Of a stretch of 64,000 nucleotides of DNA, positions 18,908 to 27,697 are shown piece after piece. The notes beneath the pieces were generated by a model. That model did not search any database, was not told the origin of the DNA, and saw only the letters and a program-made list of their open reading frames with translations. How positions within the stretch are numbered: position 1 is the stretch's first letter; the number at the start of each line of letters is the position of its first letter. This stretch comes from Enterococcus sp. DIV0212c. Lineage in GTDB: Bacteria; Bacillota; Bacilli; Lactobacillales; Enterococcaceae. A program made the translations under genes and the position numbers. The stretch covers positions 78,179 to 142,178 of the forward strand of contig NZ_JAFREN010000001.1 of assembly GCF_017377505.1 (NCBI RefSeq), given 5' to 3'.

Positions 18908-19752
18908 TTTGGTTCCTCCTGTAATTCTTTTGGTATAAACCAGTAATTTCCTTGGTTATGTTCTTCCAGATATTTTTTGAATTCAACTGAGCGATAGGCT
19001 TTAACGACATCTTGCGCCCATTTGCTGTCTTTATTTTTTTCATCTACCGTGGCAACCAATTCATATTCTTTTAAGACATCTTCAGAAAGTAAACTGTCTT
19101 TAGGTTCGAGTTTTGCGCTGTAAACAATACTTCCTGGGATCACTGCATAATCCAAATCAGCTAGACTTCTAGGAATTTGAGCCGATGACATTTGTATAAG
19201 TTCTAAATTTTTTGGATTACTCTCAATATCTTCTTTGGTTGCTTTTATGGGATCGATTCCTGTTTTCAATTTGATCCAACCAGCCTTTTGCAAAAGGTTG
19301 AAGGCTCGCGCCGTATTTGAAGCATCGTCTGGAATACCGATTTTATCTCCAGCTTTCACCTCAGCCAATTTACTTCTTTTTCCAGGAAATAGCCCTGCTG
19401 GAACAGTTGGAATCGGAGTGATACCAATTAAGTAAGTGCCTTTATTTTCATTAAAGTTAGTTAGATATGCTGTGTGTTGATCAACATTTAAATCAATGGC
19501 ACCTTCAGTTAATGCTACATCTGCTTGGATCAATTCTGTAAATTCAGTTTGCTTTATTTGATAACCATCTTTTTCCAAAATGGGTTTGACTGCTTCTATA
19601 AATAATTCGCTATAAGGACCAGGCGATGTCCCAACTCGAATGACTTTCGTCTCTTTTTCTTTATCTGAGGCAGCCTTGTCATTGTTAGCACAAGCTGTAA
19701 TTCCAATAACTCCTGCTACTATCAACGTTATACCTAATAACTTTTTCTTCAT
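18904..19752 (-). CDS. metQ: Methionine-binding lipoprotein (MetQ family), first gene of the operon
   Basis: A 282-residue NlpA/MetQ lipoprotein with lipobox ITAC (Cys about residue 20). An in-frame ATG exists seven codons upstream, but GGAGGG lies six bases before ATG 19752, so that start is chosen. MetQ-like motifs include [20 protein letters not shown] and [20 protein letters not shown]. It follows directly after two tandem T-box leaders with methionine specifiers. Confidence 0.9.
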   Translation of the reverse strand: MKKKLLGITLIVAGVIGITACANNDKAASDKEKETKVIRVGTSPGPYSELFIEAVKPILEKDGYQIKQTEFTELIQADVALTEGAIDLNVDQHTAYLTNFNENKGTYLIGITPIPTVPAGLFPGKRSKLAEVKAGDKIGIPDDASNTARAFNLLQKAGWIKLKTGIDPIKATKEDIESNPKNLELIQMSSAQIPRSLADLDYAVIPGSIVYSAKLEPKDSLLSEDVLKEYELVATVDEKNKDSKWAQDVVKAYRSVEFKKYLEEHNQGNYWFIPKELQEEPK

Positions 19753-19782
19753 AAACCATCCCTCCATTATCATTATTTATAA

Positions 19783-20100
19783 AAAGAAAAAAGCATCCTC
19801 AAATGCATAAAATTATACATTTGAGGACGCTTTTGCGTGCTACCACCTCTATTTGGCATCTATTCACATAGATACCCTCGTCAAGTACGTCGATCAATTA
19901 TCGATTATACTCTAGCACTATAACGGGTGCATCCGTCGCTGTCTTATGAATTACTCACTCGAAGCGCTGCTCAATGGCCATTTTCCAGATTTCGTTTACC
20001 GCTTGTTTTCAGCTACCCAAGCTCTCTGTTAGATATCGTTTCATCCGTACTTTCCATCTCATTGCTTTATTTATTTAATTGTTTGAAGAATCAATGCTTC
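19783..20100 (-). promoter_or_regulatory. T-box riboswitch B (proximal), methionine specifier
   Basis: The T-box core GAGGTGGTAGCACGC is at 19835-19849 (minus strand), followed by a terminator (19789-19805 pairing with 19819-19834, then T run). Stem I has AG-rich elements and a specifier region GAAAATGGCC; the ATG at 19979-19981 is a methionine codon. The upstream limit is approximate. Confidence 0.88.
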
Positions 20101-20141
20101 CTTCGCTCGTCTCATACTGTTCACTATTTCATTATGAATAT

Positions 20142-20420
20142 AAAAATAGCCCTCTACCAGCTTATGCTAGTAAAGGGCGAATAATCGCGGTACCACCTTT
20201 GTTTTAAAGTAATTCATGATTACTTTTCTTAGACCAAGTCTTATAACTTGTCGCTTTGATAACGGGTGCTTTCCCGAAGCTGCTTACTTATCAACAGCTT
20301 ATCCTCGTGAGGCCATCTTCAACTCTTATGCGCTTATCTCTTTTCACCAACCGAGACTCTCTTGTAAAGCACGTCCAAATTTACTCTTCTCTTCAACGGA
20401 CTGTTATTCTTTTGTTGTTA
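20142..20420 (-). promoter_or_regulatory. T-box riboswitch A (distal), methionine specifier
   Basis: T-box core AAGGTGGTACCGCG at 20186-20199, and terminator GCCCTTTACTAG/CTGGTAGAGGGC with TATTTTT (20142-20178). The specifier region GAAGATGGCC places ATG at 20314-20316. It is the first leader transcribed from the promoter at 20427-20455 and lies in series with T-box B. Confidence 0.9.
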
Positions 20421-20426
20421 CGTTGT

Positions 20427-20455
20427 ATATTACTAGAAAATAAATTCCCTGTCAA
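20427..20455 (-). promoter_or_regulatory. Promoter of the met operon
   Basis: -35 TTGACA (20455-20450), 17-bp spacer, -10 TAATAT (20432-20427) on the minus strand, immediately before T-box A. Confidence 0.85.
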
Positions 20456-20542
20456 ACTTTTTTTTAATTTTATTTTAATCAGTGATTTTTTTAGCGGAAC
20501 TTATTAGGTATTACCTTAACTTATTATCACCTCGAAAAATTA

Positions 20543-20571
20543 TTGACAAACCTTACCATCTACGGTAATCT
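20543..20571 (+). promoter_or_regulatory. Promoter of tRNA-Thr
   Basis: -35 TTGACA (20543-20548), 17-bp spacer, -10 TAATCT (20566-20571), 22 bases before the tRNA. Confidence 0.8.
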
Positions 20572-20592
20572 GTTATCTGTATTACTAATCTT

Positions 20593-20665
20593 GCCGCCTT
20601 AGCTCAGCTGGTAGAGCACCACCATGGTAAGGTGGGGGTCGACGGTTCGAATCCGTCAGGTGGCT
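20593..20665 (+). tRNA. tRNA-Thr (anticodon GGT)
   Basis: A 73-nt cloverleaf: acceptor GCCGCCT/AGGTGGC (one G-U pair), D arm GCTC/GAGC, anticodon stem CCACC/GGTGG with loop ATGGTAA giving anticodon GGT, T arm GACGG/CCGTC around TTCGAAT. CCA is not encoded. It is a single tRNA gene with its own promoter and a strong terminator at 20737. Confidence 0.95.
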
Positions 20666-20736
20666 TACTAGATAATAGGCTGAACAGAAGCTTATTATCA
20701 AAGAATTGTTTCTGATTTTACCATTTATTCATTCCT

Positions 20737-20786
20737 AGTGTTTGAGATAAAAGTGATGTTTACTTTTATCTCAAACACTTTTTTTA
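20737..20786 (+). terminator. Intrinsic terminator after tRNA-Thr
   Basis: Perfect 18-bp stem AGTGTTTGAGATAAAAGT / ACTTTTATCTCAAACACT followed by T7. The hairpin resembles the end modules of the dispersed repeats. Confidence 0.85.
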
Positions 20787-20876
20787 CTTAAGATAGTAAT
20801 TTGGATTAACTTGTCAGACTTTCTTTTTAAAATATCCGAAAACAAGTATACTAATAATCAAGGAGGTTAACAATAC

Positions 20877-21371
20877 ATGTCTAATCATAAAAATCTGACT
20901 CTAACGTTTTATAACAAAGCTGATTTTCAACTTTACTATGAATTAACCAAAGATATTAGAGTCATGCGTTATATCACTGAAAAACAAGAATCTGAAACGG
21001 AAGCTGTTGAAAATTTCAAAAAAATTCTAACCTACAATTCAGAATACAGTGATCAAACTGGCTACTACAAAATCTTTGATAAAAAAACATATATCGGCTT
21101 TGGAAAACTATCTTGGGATGAAGAAGATAAAATCGAAATCGGTTACATGATAGCGCCCGAACATTGGGGAAAAGGATATGCAAATCAAGTTATTGCTGAT
21201 CTAATGGACTTGATAAAACATTCAAAAATATTATCTCGATCCACCATTTATGCAATTATCGACCCGAATAATGGTGCCTCCAAACACCTATTAGAAAAAT
21301 ATGATTTTGTTTCCGTTTGGCAAGGAATCGAAGATGGTTTGCCTTCTGAACATTTAGTTTGGCAGCCTTAA
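20877..21371 (+). CDS. GNAT acetyltransferase (RimJ/RimL-like)
   Basis: A 164-residue GNAT-fold protein. The acetyl-CoA loop appears as APEHWGKGYANQVI (about residues 92-105), and the C-terminal NNGASKHLLEKYDF is the typical Asn-containing alpha4 motif. The substrate is unknown; RimJ/L-type enzymes modify protein N termini or small amines. RBS AAGGAGG precedes the ATG. Monocistronic. Confidence 0.85.
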   Translation: MSNHKNLTLTFYNKADFQLYYELTKDIRVMRYITEKQESETEAVENFKKILTYNSEYSDQTGYYKIFDKKTYIGFGKLSWDEEDKIEIGYMIAPEHWGKGYANQVIADLMDLIKHSKILSRSTIYAIIDPNNGASKHLLEKYDFVSVWQGIEDGLPSEHLVWQP

Positions 21372-21409
21372 TTTTTTCTGATTATTTCTTGATTCTCTAA
21401 AATAAAAAA

Positions 21410-21454
21410 GATGAGGTTATGATGCAACTACTTAAGTCGCGTCTCAACCTCATC
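21410..21454 (-). terminator. Terminator of the DUF1002 gene
   Basis: GATGAGGTT pairs with AACCTCATC around a 26-base loop; the minus strand continues with TTTTTTA. Confidence 0.65.
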
Positions 21455-21479
21455 CATTTATTGGGTCAACTTGATTGGA

Positions 21480-22451
21480 TTATTTTCCTGTAATCGAATC
21501 CCAAAGTCCACTGAAAAATCCTTTAATATTCTCCCATAGACCTTTAGACTTTTCTTGAATTTGCTCCTTCGTTTTAGACAAATCTAATTGTCCAACGAAG
21601 TCTTCAAAAATATTTTTATCCTTCATATCACTCATTAATGTCGTTAATTCCTTAACTTGATCTGACGTCATCACATCTTTGATTCCTTGGCTTTGTAGCG
21701 CACTTTCAACGGTTTGTTGGATGTCTTCTTGAGTCAATTTTTGCCCATCTGCAGTCTTTACAGCTAATTCTTTTTTCGCTTGTTCTTGGGCTGCATTTAA
21801 AGCTTTATCGGAATAACCATTTTTTTCTTTGTTTTCTTCTGTGATTTTAGATAGTACGTCCATTTCGTCTTGAGCAACGCCTACACGATCTCGATTGATG
21901 ATTCCACCAGATTCTTCGACGATTTTATAAACGCCTGCTAACGCTCCTGAACCATCGATTGGCACAGCTGAAGCAACAGTCAGCTTAGCATCTGAAATTC
22001 CGGCTGTTAGGGCTGCATTTTGATATTGGGCTTCTGTAATTTTCGTGATATTTTTAGGCGTGGCAATATCTACGGAAATCCCTGAACCTTTTTTCTGCGT
22101 TTCCATTCGAACAGAGCTATAAACCGCCCATTCTGGTGTAAAGCCACCATCAGGAATAAAACTCATCAAATCTTTTCCTGTCGTTGTGTATTGGGGTGTT
22201 TCACCTTTAATTCCTAATTCTTTTAACGTAAAGTCCTTTTGCTCTTGAGTTAGTGCATTTCCTAACGCAACTGCATTGATTTGTAGATTTTGCTCAGAGC
22301 TTTGAGTTGTTTCTGTATTACTAGAACTTATTGAAGTACTTGACGCTGTGCTACCTTGCGTTGTTGCTAATGCTGTTTTTCCAGTGTATAAACTAGTAGA
22401 GATCAACAGTAATGCCATCGCTACAGTGAGTTTTTTTTGTTTGTTTTTCAT
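21480..22451 (-). CDS. DUF1002 family secreted protein
   Basis: A 323-residue protein with a signal peptide (about residues 1-30), a Ser/Thr-rich linker (about 31-55) and a DUF1002/YpuA-like domain. The segment NAVALGNALTQEQKDFTLKE begins that domain. The C-terminal 45 residues (KSKGLWENIKGFFSGLWDSI) form an amphipathic helix that may touch the membrane or wall. The family is exported and widespread in Firmicutes, with no known biochemical role. Monocistronic, RBS AGGAGGC. Confidence 0.8.
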   Translation of the reverse strand: MKNKQKKLTVAMALLLISTSLYTGKTALATTQGSTASSTSISSSNTETTQSSEQNLQINAVALGNALTQEQKDFTLKELGIKGETPQYTTTGKDLMSFIPDGGFTPEWAVYSSVRMETQKKGSGISVDIATPKNITKITEAQYQNAALTAGISDAKLTVASAVPIDGSGALAGVYKIVEESGGIINRDRVGVAQDEMDVLSKITEENKEKNGYSDKALNAAQEQAKKELAVKTADGQKLTQEDIQQTVESALQSQGIKDVMTSDQVKELTTLMSDMKDKNIFEDFVGQLDLSKTKEQIQEKSKGLWENIKGFFSGLWDSITGK

Positions 22452-22606
22452 AGAAGCCTCCTAAAAGATTTACTAGTTCCTTACTATACAACAATAGTTT
22501 TAGTTATTTCTTAAGATGAATCAGGTTTAAGAAATTTTTATTGATTTCTTTTAACACTATCATTCTACCACCTTCTTAAGATTTGCATCTTCTAAAAAGC
22601 ATTAAC

Positions 22607-23971
22607 TTATTTTTTCAAAAAGTATCTCAAACAACTTACTCCGCTCAACAATAGAAAAATCAATAAAATCCCTAAAGCAAATTGTGAGCCAATAACCGTG
22701 CTTGCTTCATAAGTTCGACCTTCGACGTTTTGAGCAACTCCAATGATAACAGCAACTAAAGATGTTGCCAGTGCTCCTGAAAACTGTTGTAGTGTATTAA
22801 AAACAGCATTAGCATCTCCTTGCAATTTATCTGGCACGGCATTCATTCCAGTAGTCATCATATTGCTATAGGAAATACCGATCCCAATCATATAAAATAC
22901 ATGACAAGCAATCAAACCTGCTACTGGGCTTATACCTAGCATTAACAACAACAATGTCCATCCAATTGTCGTTATTGCTAAACCAATCAAAATCGGCTTT
23001 TTCGCACCGACTTTATCGAGTAATTTACCTGACAATGGGGAAAGAACTGCACCAACAATCGCGCCTGGCAACATTGCTAGACCTGAAACAAAAGCACTTT
23101 GACCCTTGACGATTTGGATAAAGTTCGGCAATACAAATGATGCACCTAAAAGTAAAAACTGATAGATCAAAAAACTAAATAAAAATAACCGAAAACTTGG
23201 ATTTTTCAATACCGATAATTGGATCAATGGCTGTGCAGAAGTGACTGACCGTTTATAAAATAAGATGAACCCACAAATACCAACCAGTAAATATAACCAG
23301 CTTAACGGTTTGCCTAACATACTTAAAAAAATCAAAAATCCACTAAACAACAAAACTAAACCTAAAACACTAAGCACATCTAACGAACCTGTTTTCTTTA
23401 TTTTTTGATTCGGAATTGCATATAGTCCAATTCCTAATGTGACAATTAAGATCGGAATCAAAAATAAAAAGATATAATGCCAAGAAAAACTAGTTGTCAG
23501 CAAACCGCCATACGTTGGACCAATGGCTGGTGCAATTGATGTCGTCAACGTTCCAAGTCCCATCATCGTTCCTCTTTTAGCTAAAGGTGCATAGGTCAAA
23601 ATGATGTGAAACATCAACGGCAAAGCAATTCCCGTTGCCACACCTTGGAAAACTCGTCCGACTAATAAAATCGCAAATGAAGGTGCCACAAAATCAATAA
23701 CGATTCCTAACAGAAAAATTATATTCGAAAAAACAAACAGATTACGCAAGCTAAAATTTTTATGCAAATACGTTGATAAAGGAACAACAATCGAAATCAT
23801 CAAGAGATAAATGGTCGTCACCCATTGTACACTTGCAGTCGATACCTGATATTGATCGATCAAAACGGGAAACGTCACGTTCATTGCCGTTTCTATCAGT
23901 ACCCCTGTGAACGACATCACTCCAGTTGCTAAAACGGCTAATAATAAATGCATTTCTTTCTTTTTTTCCAT
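22607..23971 (-). CDS. MFS drug transporter (DHA2 / EmrB-QacA type)
   Basis: A 454-residue permease from the chosen start, with about 14 hydrophobic spans. The motif TGIALPLMFHI follows the MFS signature region, and the MMGLGTLTTSIAPAIGPTYGG stretch is the antiporter motif C region. ATG 23971 is favoured because AGAGGTGA lies just before it; an in-frame GTG 13 codons upstream lies in the attenuator hairpin region. DHA2 pumps export drugs or lipophilic cations using proton motive force. The leader has a promoter and an intrinsic terminator before the gene, so expression is probably induced. Confidence 0.88.
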   Translation of the reverse strand: MEKKKEMHLLLAVLATGVMSFTGVLIETAMNVTFPVLIDQYQVSTASVQWVTTIYLLMISIVVPLSTYLHKNFSLRNLFVFSNIIFLLGIVIDFVAPSFAILLVGRVFQGVATGIALPLMFHIILTYAPLAKRGTMMGLGTLTTSIAPAIGPTYGGLLTTSFSWHYIFLFLIPILIVTLGIGLYAIPNQKIKKTGSLDVLSVLGLVLLFSGFLIFLSMLGKPLSWLYLLVGICGFILFYKRSVTSAQPLIQLSVLKNPSFRLFLFSFLIYQFLLLGASFVLPNFIQIVKGQSAFVSGLAMLPGAIVGAVLSPLSGKLLDKVGAKKPILIGLAITTIGWTLLLLMLGISPVAGLIACHVFYMIGIGISYSNMMTTGMNAVPDKLQGDANAVFNTLQQFSGALATSLVAVIIGVAQNVEGRTYEASTVIGSQFALGILLIFLLLSGVSCLRYFLKK

Positions 23972-23998
23972 GAAATCACCTCTTGTTAGTTTACACAA

Positions 23999-24036
23999 AA
24001 AAAGAGACACCTTCTAAATAGAAGTCGCCTCTTTTT
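23999..24036 (-). terminator. Attenuator-like hairpin in the MFS leader
   Basis: On the minus strand AAAAAGAGGCGACTTCT pairs with AGAAGGTGTCTCTTTTT, followed by TTG. It sits between the promoter (24085-24113) and the ATG at 23971. A four-codon ORF (24059-24045) precedes it with only a weak RBS. Confidence 0.6.
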
Positions 24037-24084
24037 CGACATATCTAAAATAAAGACATGCTTCTGTACGATTTTATGTTTTGT

Positions 24085-24113
24085 ATATTAACATTAGTTT
24101 TCCTTATAGTCAA
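24085..24113 (-). promoter_or_regulatory. Promoter of the MFS gene
   Basis: -35 TTGACT (24113-24108), 17-bp spacer, -10 TAATAT (24090-24085) on the minus strand. Confidence 0.75.
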
Positions 24114-24235
24114 GAATTAGCTCATTCTTTTTCTATTCAACGTTAAAAAAATTCTAGAATAATAACATAAAATCTATATTTATTCCGTCTTGATCATTTT
24201 AGACACGATCTAAAATCGAAGCAAATTCATCCCCT

Positions 24236-24733
24236 TTAGTTTTCCACTATTTTTTTTACCTCTTGGATTGTCAGTGGTTTATCTGGCGTCCATTGGGCTT
24301 TTCTTTTTTGTTTTCCATCAATATAAAGTGCAATTGTCGGTGTGTATTTAACCTCATACTTTTCCTTAAACATTGCCCATTCTTTGTCTGATTTTCGTAA
24401 AGCTGCCACATTCAAATAAACTAATTTATTTTTTATCTCCTTGTTTTGGTTTAAATAATTTAAAAGTAACAAATCAAATAAATTACAATCAATACAGTCT
24501 GGTCTTCCTATATATACGAGCACTTCATCTTTTGCTGCTACTTTATTTTCAAAATGCTCAGGTGTGATAGAATCTAATTGTCCAAATATGTCAACTGACT
24601 GTTCTAACTCGTTTAATTGCTCTTCGTTCTTTTGACTTGTCAGCATTGCTTGATTGTATTTGTAATATGTAAAAGCCCAGCACAAGGATATGAAAACTAT
24701 GATTGCTCCCGCTATCAGTTTATTTTTTTTCAT
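24236..24733 (-). CDS. Membrane-anchored thioredoxin-fold protein 2 of the peptide operon
   Basis: A 165-residue protein with one N-terminal membrane anchor (about residues 5-24), a coiled charged linker, and a thioredoxin-like domain outside the cell. The redox motif is RPDCIDC (Cys80/Cys83) and the cis-proline is in KYTPTIALY. It resembles bacteriocin transport accessory proteins (PedC/BrcD type) in fold and size. Its ATG overlaps the stop of the preceding thioredoxin gene by four bases. Last gene of the operon. The probable role is making or isomerising a disulfide in the exported 82-residue peptide. Confidence 0.75.
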   Translation of the reverse strand: MKKNKLIAGAIIVFISLCWAFTYYKYNQAMLTSQKNEEQLNELEQSVDIFGQLDSITPEHFENKVAAKDEVLVYIGRPDCIDCNLFDLLLLNYLNQNKEIKNKLVYLNVAALRKSDKEWAMFKEKYEVKYTPTIALYIDGKQKRKAQWTPDKPLTIQEVKKIVEN

Positions 24734-25137
24734 TCGTCACTCTCCATGAACTGTTTGAAATCTTTTAACTCCTTGATTCCATCTGTTTTTTCAGTCATCT
24801 TTCCATCAACTATTTTAAAAAAAGTTGGTACTGTCACAATATCATATTTTGTAAGAAAATTTTCATCTACATTTTCTGGTTCACTTAAATCAATGCCTTT
24901 TACATTATACTTTTTTAAGTTATTATCTTGAAGTTTTCGAGCAAGCTTTTTACAAGAAATACAGTCTGTCTTATAAAAATAAACAACTGTATCTTCCTTT
25001 TTATCCATTATTTGTTTTAAATCTTTCATTGAAATCTCTTCATAAAAAGTTTCTAGCTGACTCAATTTTTGTTTTAAGGTAAATAACAAGCCAATCGTAC
25101 AAGAGATAAACAATAATACAACTATCTTTTTTTTCAT
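24730..25137 (-). CDS. Membrane-anchored thioredoxin-fold protein 1 of the peptide operon
   Basis: A 135-residue protein with an N-terminal membrane anchor (about residues 4-20) and a short thioredoxin domain. The active site is KTDCISC (Cys59/Cys62) and the cis-proline lies in IVTVPTFF (about residue 104). It differs clearly from its neighbour, so the pair may act as oxidant and isomerase, or as a relay. It starts 63 bases after the peptide gene and is coupled to the next gene by an ATGA overlap. Confidence 0.75.
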   Translation of the reverse strand: MKKKIVVLLFISCTIGLLFTLKQKLSQLETFYEEISMKDLKQIMDKKEDTVVYFYKTDCISCKKLARKLQDNNLKKYNVKGIDLSEPENVDENFLTKYDIVTVPTFFKIVDGKMTEKTDGIKELKDFKQFMESDE

Positions 25138-25200
25138 CTTCTATAATTGGCAAAGCAGTTAAATCACCACTGCTCTGCCACCTTTCTTTTTAAGTTTAAA

Positions 25201-25449
25201 TTAATTACACTCTACGTTAATGCTAAACCCTGTTTCTGCCCAACCCCAGTTTCCTGTAAATTTTTTTCCTTGATATAGTAAACACCAAATGGCTAGAGCG
25301 GTTCCAATCGCAAAAGCTAAGCTTAGTAAAACTGCTACAAACACCAAAAACCATGCATCGTACTGTACAATTTTTTCATCTAATTTCCGAACTACATTCT
25401 CTTTCAACGACAAAACTACACTTGCTGACTGCATTACAACATTATTCAT
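25201..25449 (-). CDS. 82-residue one-span peptide, candidate bacteriocin/signal precursor
   Basis: Not recognised as a known family. The N-terminal 31 residues are polar and amphipathic (SVVLSLKENVVRKLDEK), followed by a membrane span at about 32-59 (FLVFVAVLLSLAFAIGTALA core) and a 23-residue exposed tail containing GKKFTGNWGWAETG and ending NVECN. There are only two cysteines: Cys56 at the outer end of the span and Cys81 next to the C terminus, so one disulfide could close a 26-residue loop. It sits between an M50-like protease gene and two thioredoxin-fold genes. RBS TAGGA lies eight to nine bases before the ATG. This is the likely product of the operon. Confidence 0.6.
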   Translation of the reverse strand: MNNVVMQSASVVLSLKENVVRKLDEKIVQYDAWFLVFVAVLLSLAFAIGTALAIWCLLYQGKKFTGNWGWAETGFSINVECN

Positions 25450-25457
25450 TCTTTTTC

Positions 25458-25979
25458 CTACTTTCTTTTTATTTTTTTTATCAACACTTTGAAAATGACC
25501 TTGCCATCTCCAAAGATTGGTAACAGGTTTATAATGTGAAATCCGTACAAGAAACTCAAACTTCTTAGCAATACATTATTGTCAAATAAAGATAAACTAT
25601 AGAAAATAAAACTAACTACCAAACACGAACCAGGACCAAGGAACGCCACCCATAATTGATTATTGTCAGAAAGTTGACTACTATCAATTTTTAATGAAAA
25701 TCGAAAGCATGTTACTTGAATTTCCATGCATTTAGCTCCCGCTTTTCGTGCTCCTAAGACATGCATATATTCATGCAAGAAAGTCGAAAAAATCACTCCT
25801 ATAAAGAATAATGTAAAACAACTACTTGTGAACTTAATCAACTCTATATCCCAATAATATAGCCCTATTCCTATCATAATTAACGAGTTTACAGTTACAA
25901 AAGCTATTAATAAACGAAAATATTTAATCACTATCAATCCAAAGGTCAGTGGCTTTAATTCATCAATTTTAAAAATCAT
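25458..25979 (-). CDS. M50/DUF3267-like intramembrane metalloprotease
   Basis: A 173-residue protein with four predicted membrane spans. A zinc motif HEYMH (His69-Glu70...His73, from FLHEYMHVLGARKAG) lies at the end of span two to three, and a second motif NLLPIFGDGKVI near residue 160 matches the N-P-DG motif of site-2 proteases. This is the minimal M50 core. In related peptide systems (for example B. subtilis YydH, or Eep for enterococcal pheromones) such proteases cut a peptide in the membrane. It overlaps the gene before it and precedes the candidate precursor by eight bases. Confidence 0.75.
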   Translation of the reverse strand: MIFKIDELKPLTFGLIVIKYFRLLIAFVTVNSLIMIGIGLYYWDIELIKFTSSCFTLFFIGVIFSTFLHEYMHVLGARKAGAKCMEIQVTCFRFSLKIDSSQLSDNNQLWVAFLGPGSCLVVSFIFYSLSLFDNNVLLRSLSFLYGFHIINLLPIFGDGKVIFKVLIKKIKRK

Positions 25980-26280
25980 TCGTCAATCTTTTTTTTCGTT
26001 CAAGTAAAACTTTGTAGGTAACCTGACTAAAATATAAGATTGCAAACAGTGCTAAAATAACTATGATTAAGGGCTGATAATTTTGTGTTAAGCCAAAACT
26101 CATTATTGTTTTTCCAAAAGAATCAGTCACACTTTTAAAAAATAACGTATTGAAAAATATTTTTCTTGTTCCATCATTAGAACTGCTAAATAAAACAATC
26201 AAGAAATTCACTGTCATTAAAACAGCCGTGAGAATTATCGAACCCATCAAGCTATTTATTGCTATTTTAATTTTTTCCAT
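25969..26280 (-). CDS. Small two- to three-span membrane protein of the peptide operon
   Basis: A 103-residue protein with hydrophobic segments at about residues 8-33 and 69-88 and a basic C terminus (LLERKKRL). No family recognised. It overlaps the permease gene upstream by 14 bases and the protease gene downstream by 11 bases, so it is clearly part of the operon. It could be a transporter subunit or an immunity factor. Confidence 0.65.
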   Translation of the reverse strand: MEKIKIAINSLMGSIILTAVLMTVNFLIVLFSSSNDGTRKIFFNTLFFKSVTDSFGKTIMSFGLTQNYQPLIIVILALFAILYFSQVTYKVLLERKKRLTNDF

Positions 26281-27697
26281 GTCTAATATCCTCCTGCAAT
26301 TTTTTTAATCCGTTTAAACTATAGTAAATTGTTATTATGATTAGCAGTAACATTATCAATCCGTTGACAATCGCTGACCAATTAAAGATCAGCAAAATCA
26401 CTGCCAAAACAAAGGTTATCGTTATTACGACAACAAAACCTACAAATACACTAAATGGATTTTCCCTTTTTGGCGGAAATAAAATTCCTATTAGCGTAAA
26501 AAGGAGAATCGATAAAAATAGAACAAAACAAAACGAAAATATTTCTTTTACATTCTTTTTAAACAACAGTTCAACTAGAACAAATGGACTACTCACGATA
26601 CTCAGGAACAGATACTGGCTAAAAATCAAGTTAAAATAGTCCCAAAAAACATTGTATTCTTTTTTTGAATAATACCAGCGTATATTTTCTGTTTGAATAA
26701 ACAAGTAAATTCCAACTATTGTAGGAATTAAGAAAGCTAAACTTGCTTGAATGTTGGTAAATAAAAGTAAATATAAATAGATGGTCAAACTAATCATCAT
26801 ATAAGAGTAATTTTCAATATTTCGATAAAGACAAAGGAAATACAACTTAAACATATTTACTTTGTTTATTTTGATTTTTAAAGGTAAGTTCTTATTGTCC
26901 GTAATATACTCATTGTTTGGTATAAATAATATGCCAACAGCCAAACAAAAGCTTATCAGTAAAAATACCAGCGACGTAACAAAAAAATTCGTCTGTTTCA
27001 GAATAAAACTATACCCTAATAAAACGTTCTCATTTCTTATTTTATCTAAATAGTTGATCAGCATATTATCAATAACGATCGGATAACAAACAAAAAATAT
27101 AGCTACAATACTTAATAAACTAAAAAATTGAATCAATGTTTTAAACTTTTGCAGATGTAAAACAATCACGCACCAAGATAATAATGAGAAAATCAACTGC
27201 AAGATCAAATATATCGTGATACTTGTAAAGAATACATTTGCAAATATCTTAGCAATGTAGATCCATTGATATTTCATAATAAATGCAATCACAACACCTG
27301 AAGAAACAAGCAATATACAAATCATAGATAAAACTAGTTCAAATAATAATAATGCAGTATTTCTTTCTTGATTTTTGACTGGTAACTGAAAGGTCATTTG
27401 TAAAAATTGATTTGATTTCATAAATAGAACTTTTAAAAATATAAATATTATTGATGTCCACATCAGTATATTTCCCGTATATACATCTAAAATTAATTCA
27501 GCTTGTAGCTTTTGATTGCCAATTTCATTTAAAAAAAGATAGATCCCAATTGTAACTACACTAACAAGAGAGACAATAATAAACAGTAGCAATACACGAA
27601 ACATTTTTTTCTTTAACAATCCAATATTGGTCACTTTTCTGACAAAGAACAAGTAGAATAATTTGAATAGGCTAATAACTTTGGTTAATCTCATCAT
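26267..27697 (-). CDS. ABC-type permease of the peptide operon
   Basis: A 476-residue protein with about 12 hydrophobic spans and short basic loops, similar in layout to ABC-2 exporter permeases that work with a separate ATPase. It overlaps the ATPase gene by 26 bases. No peptidase C39 domain is present, so leader removal must come from elsewhere, such as the M50-like protease. Strong A/T bias (many Ile, Phe, Lys, Asn) sets it apart from flanking core genes and suggests transfer. Confidence 0.75.
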   Translation of the reverse strand: MMRLTKVISLFKLFYLFFVRKVTNIGLLKKKMFRVLLLFIIVSLVSVVTIGIYLFLNEIGNQKLQAELILDVYTGNILMWTSIIFIFLKVLFMKSNQFLQMTFQLPVKNQERNTALLLFELVLSMICILLVSSGVVIAFIMKYQWIYIAKIFANVFFTSITIYLILQLIFSLLSWCVIVLHLQKFKTLIQFFSLLSIVAIFFVCYPIVIDNMLINYLDKIRNENVLLGYSFILKQTNFFVTSLVFLLISFCLAVGILFIPNNEYITDNKNLPLKIKINKVNMFKLYFLCLYRNIENYSYMMISLTIYLYLLLFTNIQASLAFLIPTIVGIYLFIQTENIRWYYSKKEYNVFWDYFNLIFSQYLFLSIVSSPFVLVELLFKKNVKEIFSFCFVLFLSILLFTLIGILFPPKRENPFSVFVGFVVVITITFVLAVILLIFNWSAIVNGLIMLLLIIITIYYSLNGLKKLQEDIRHGKN

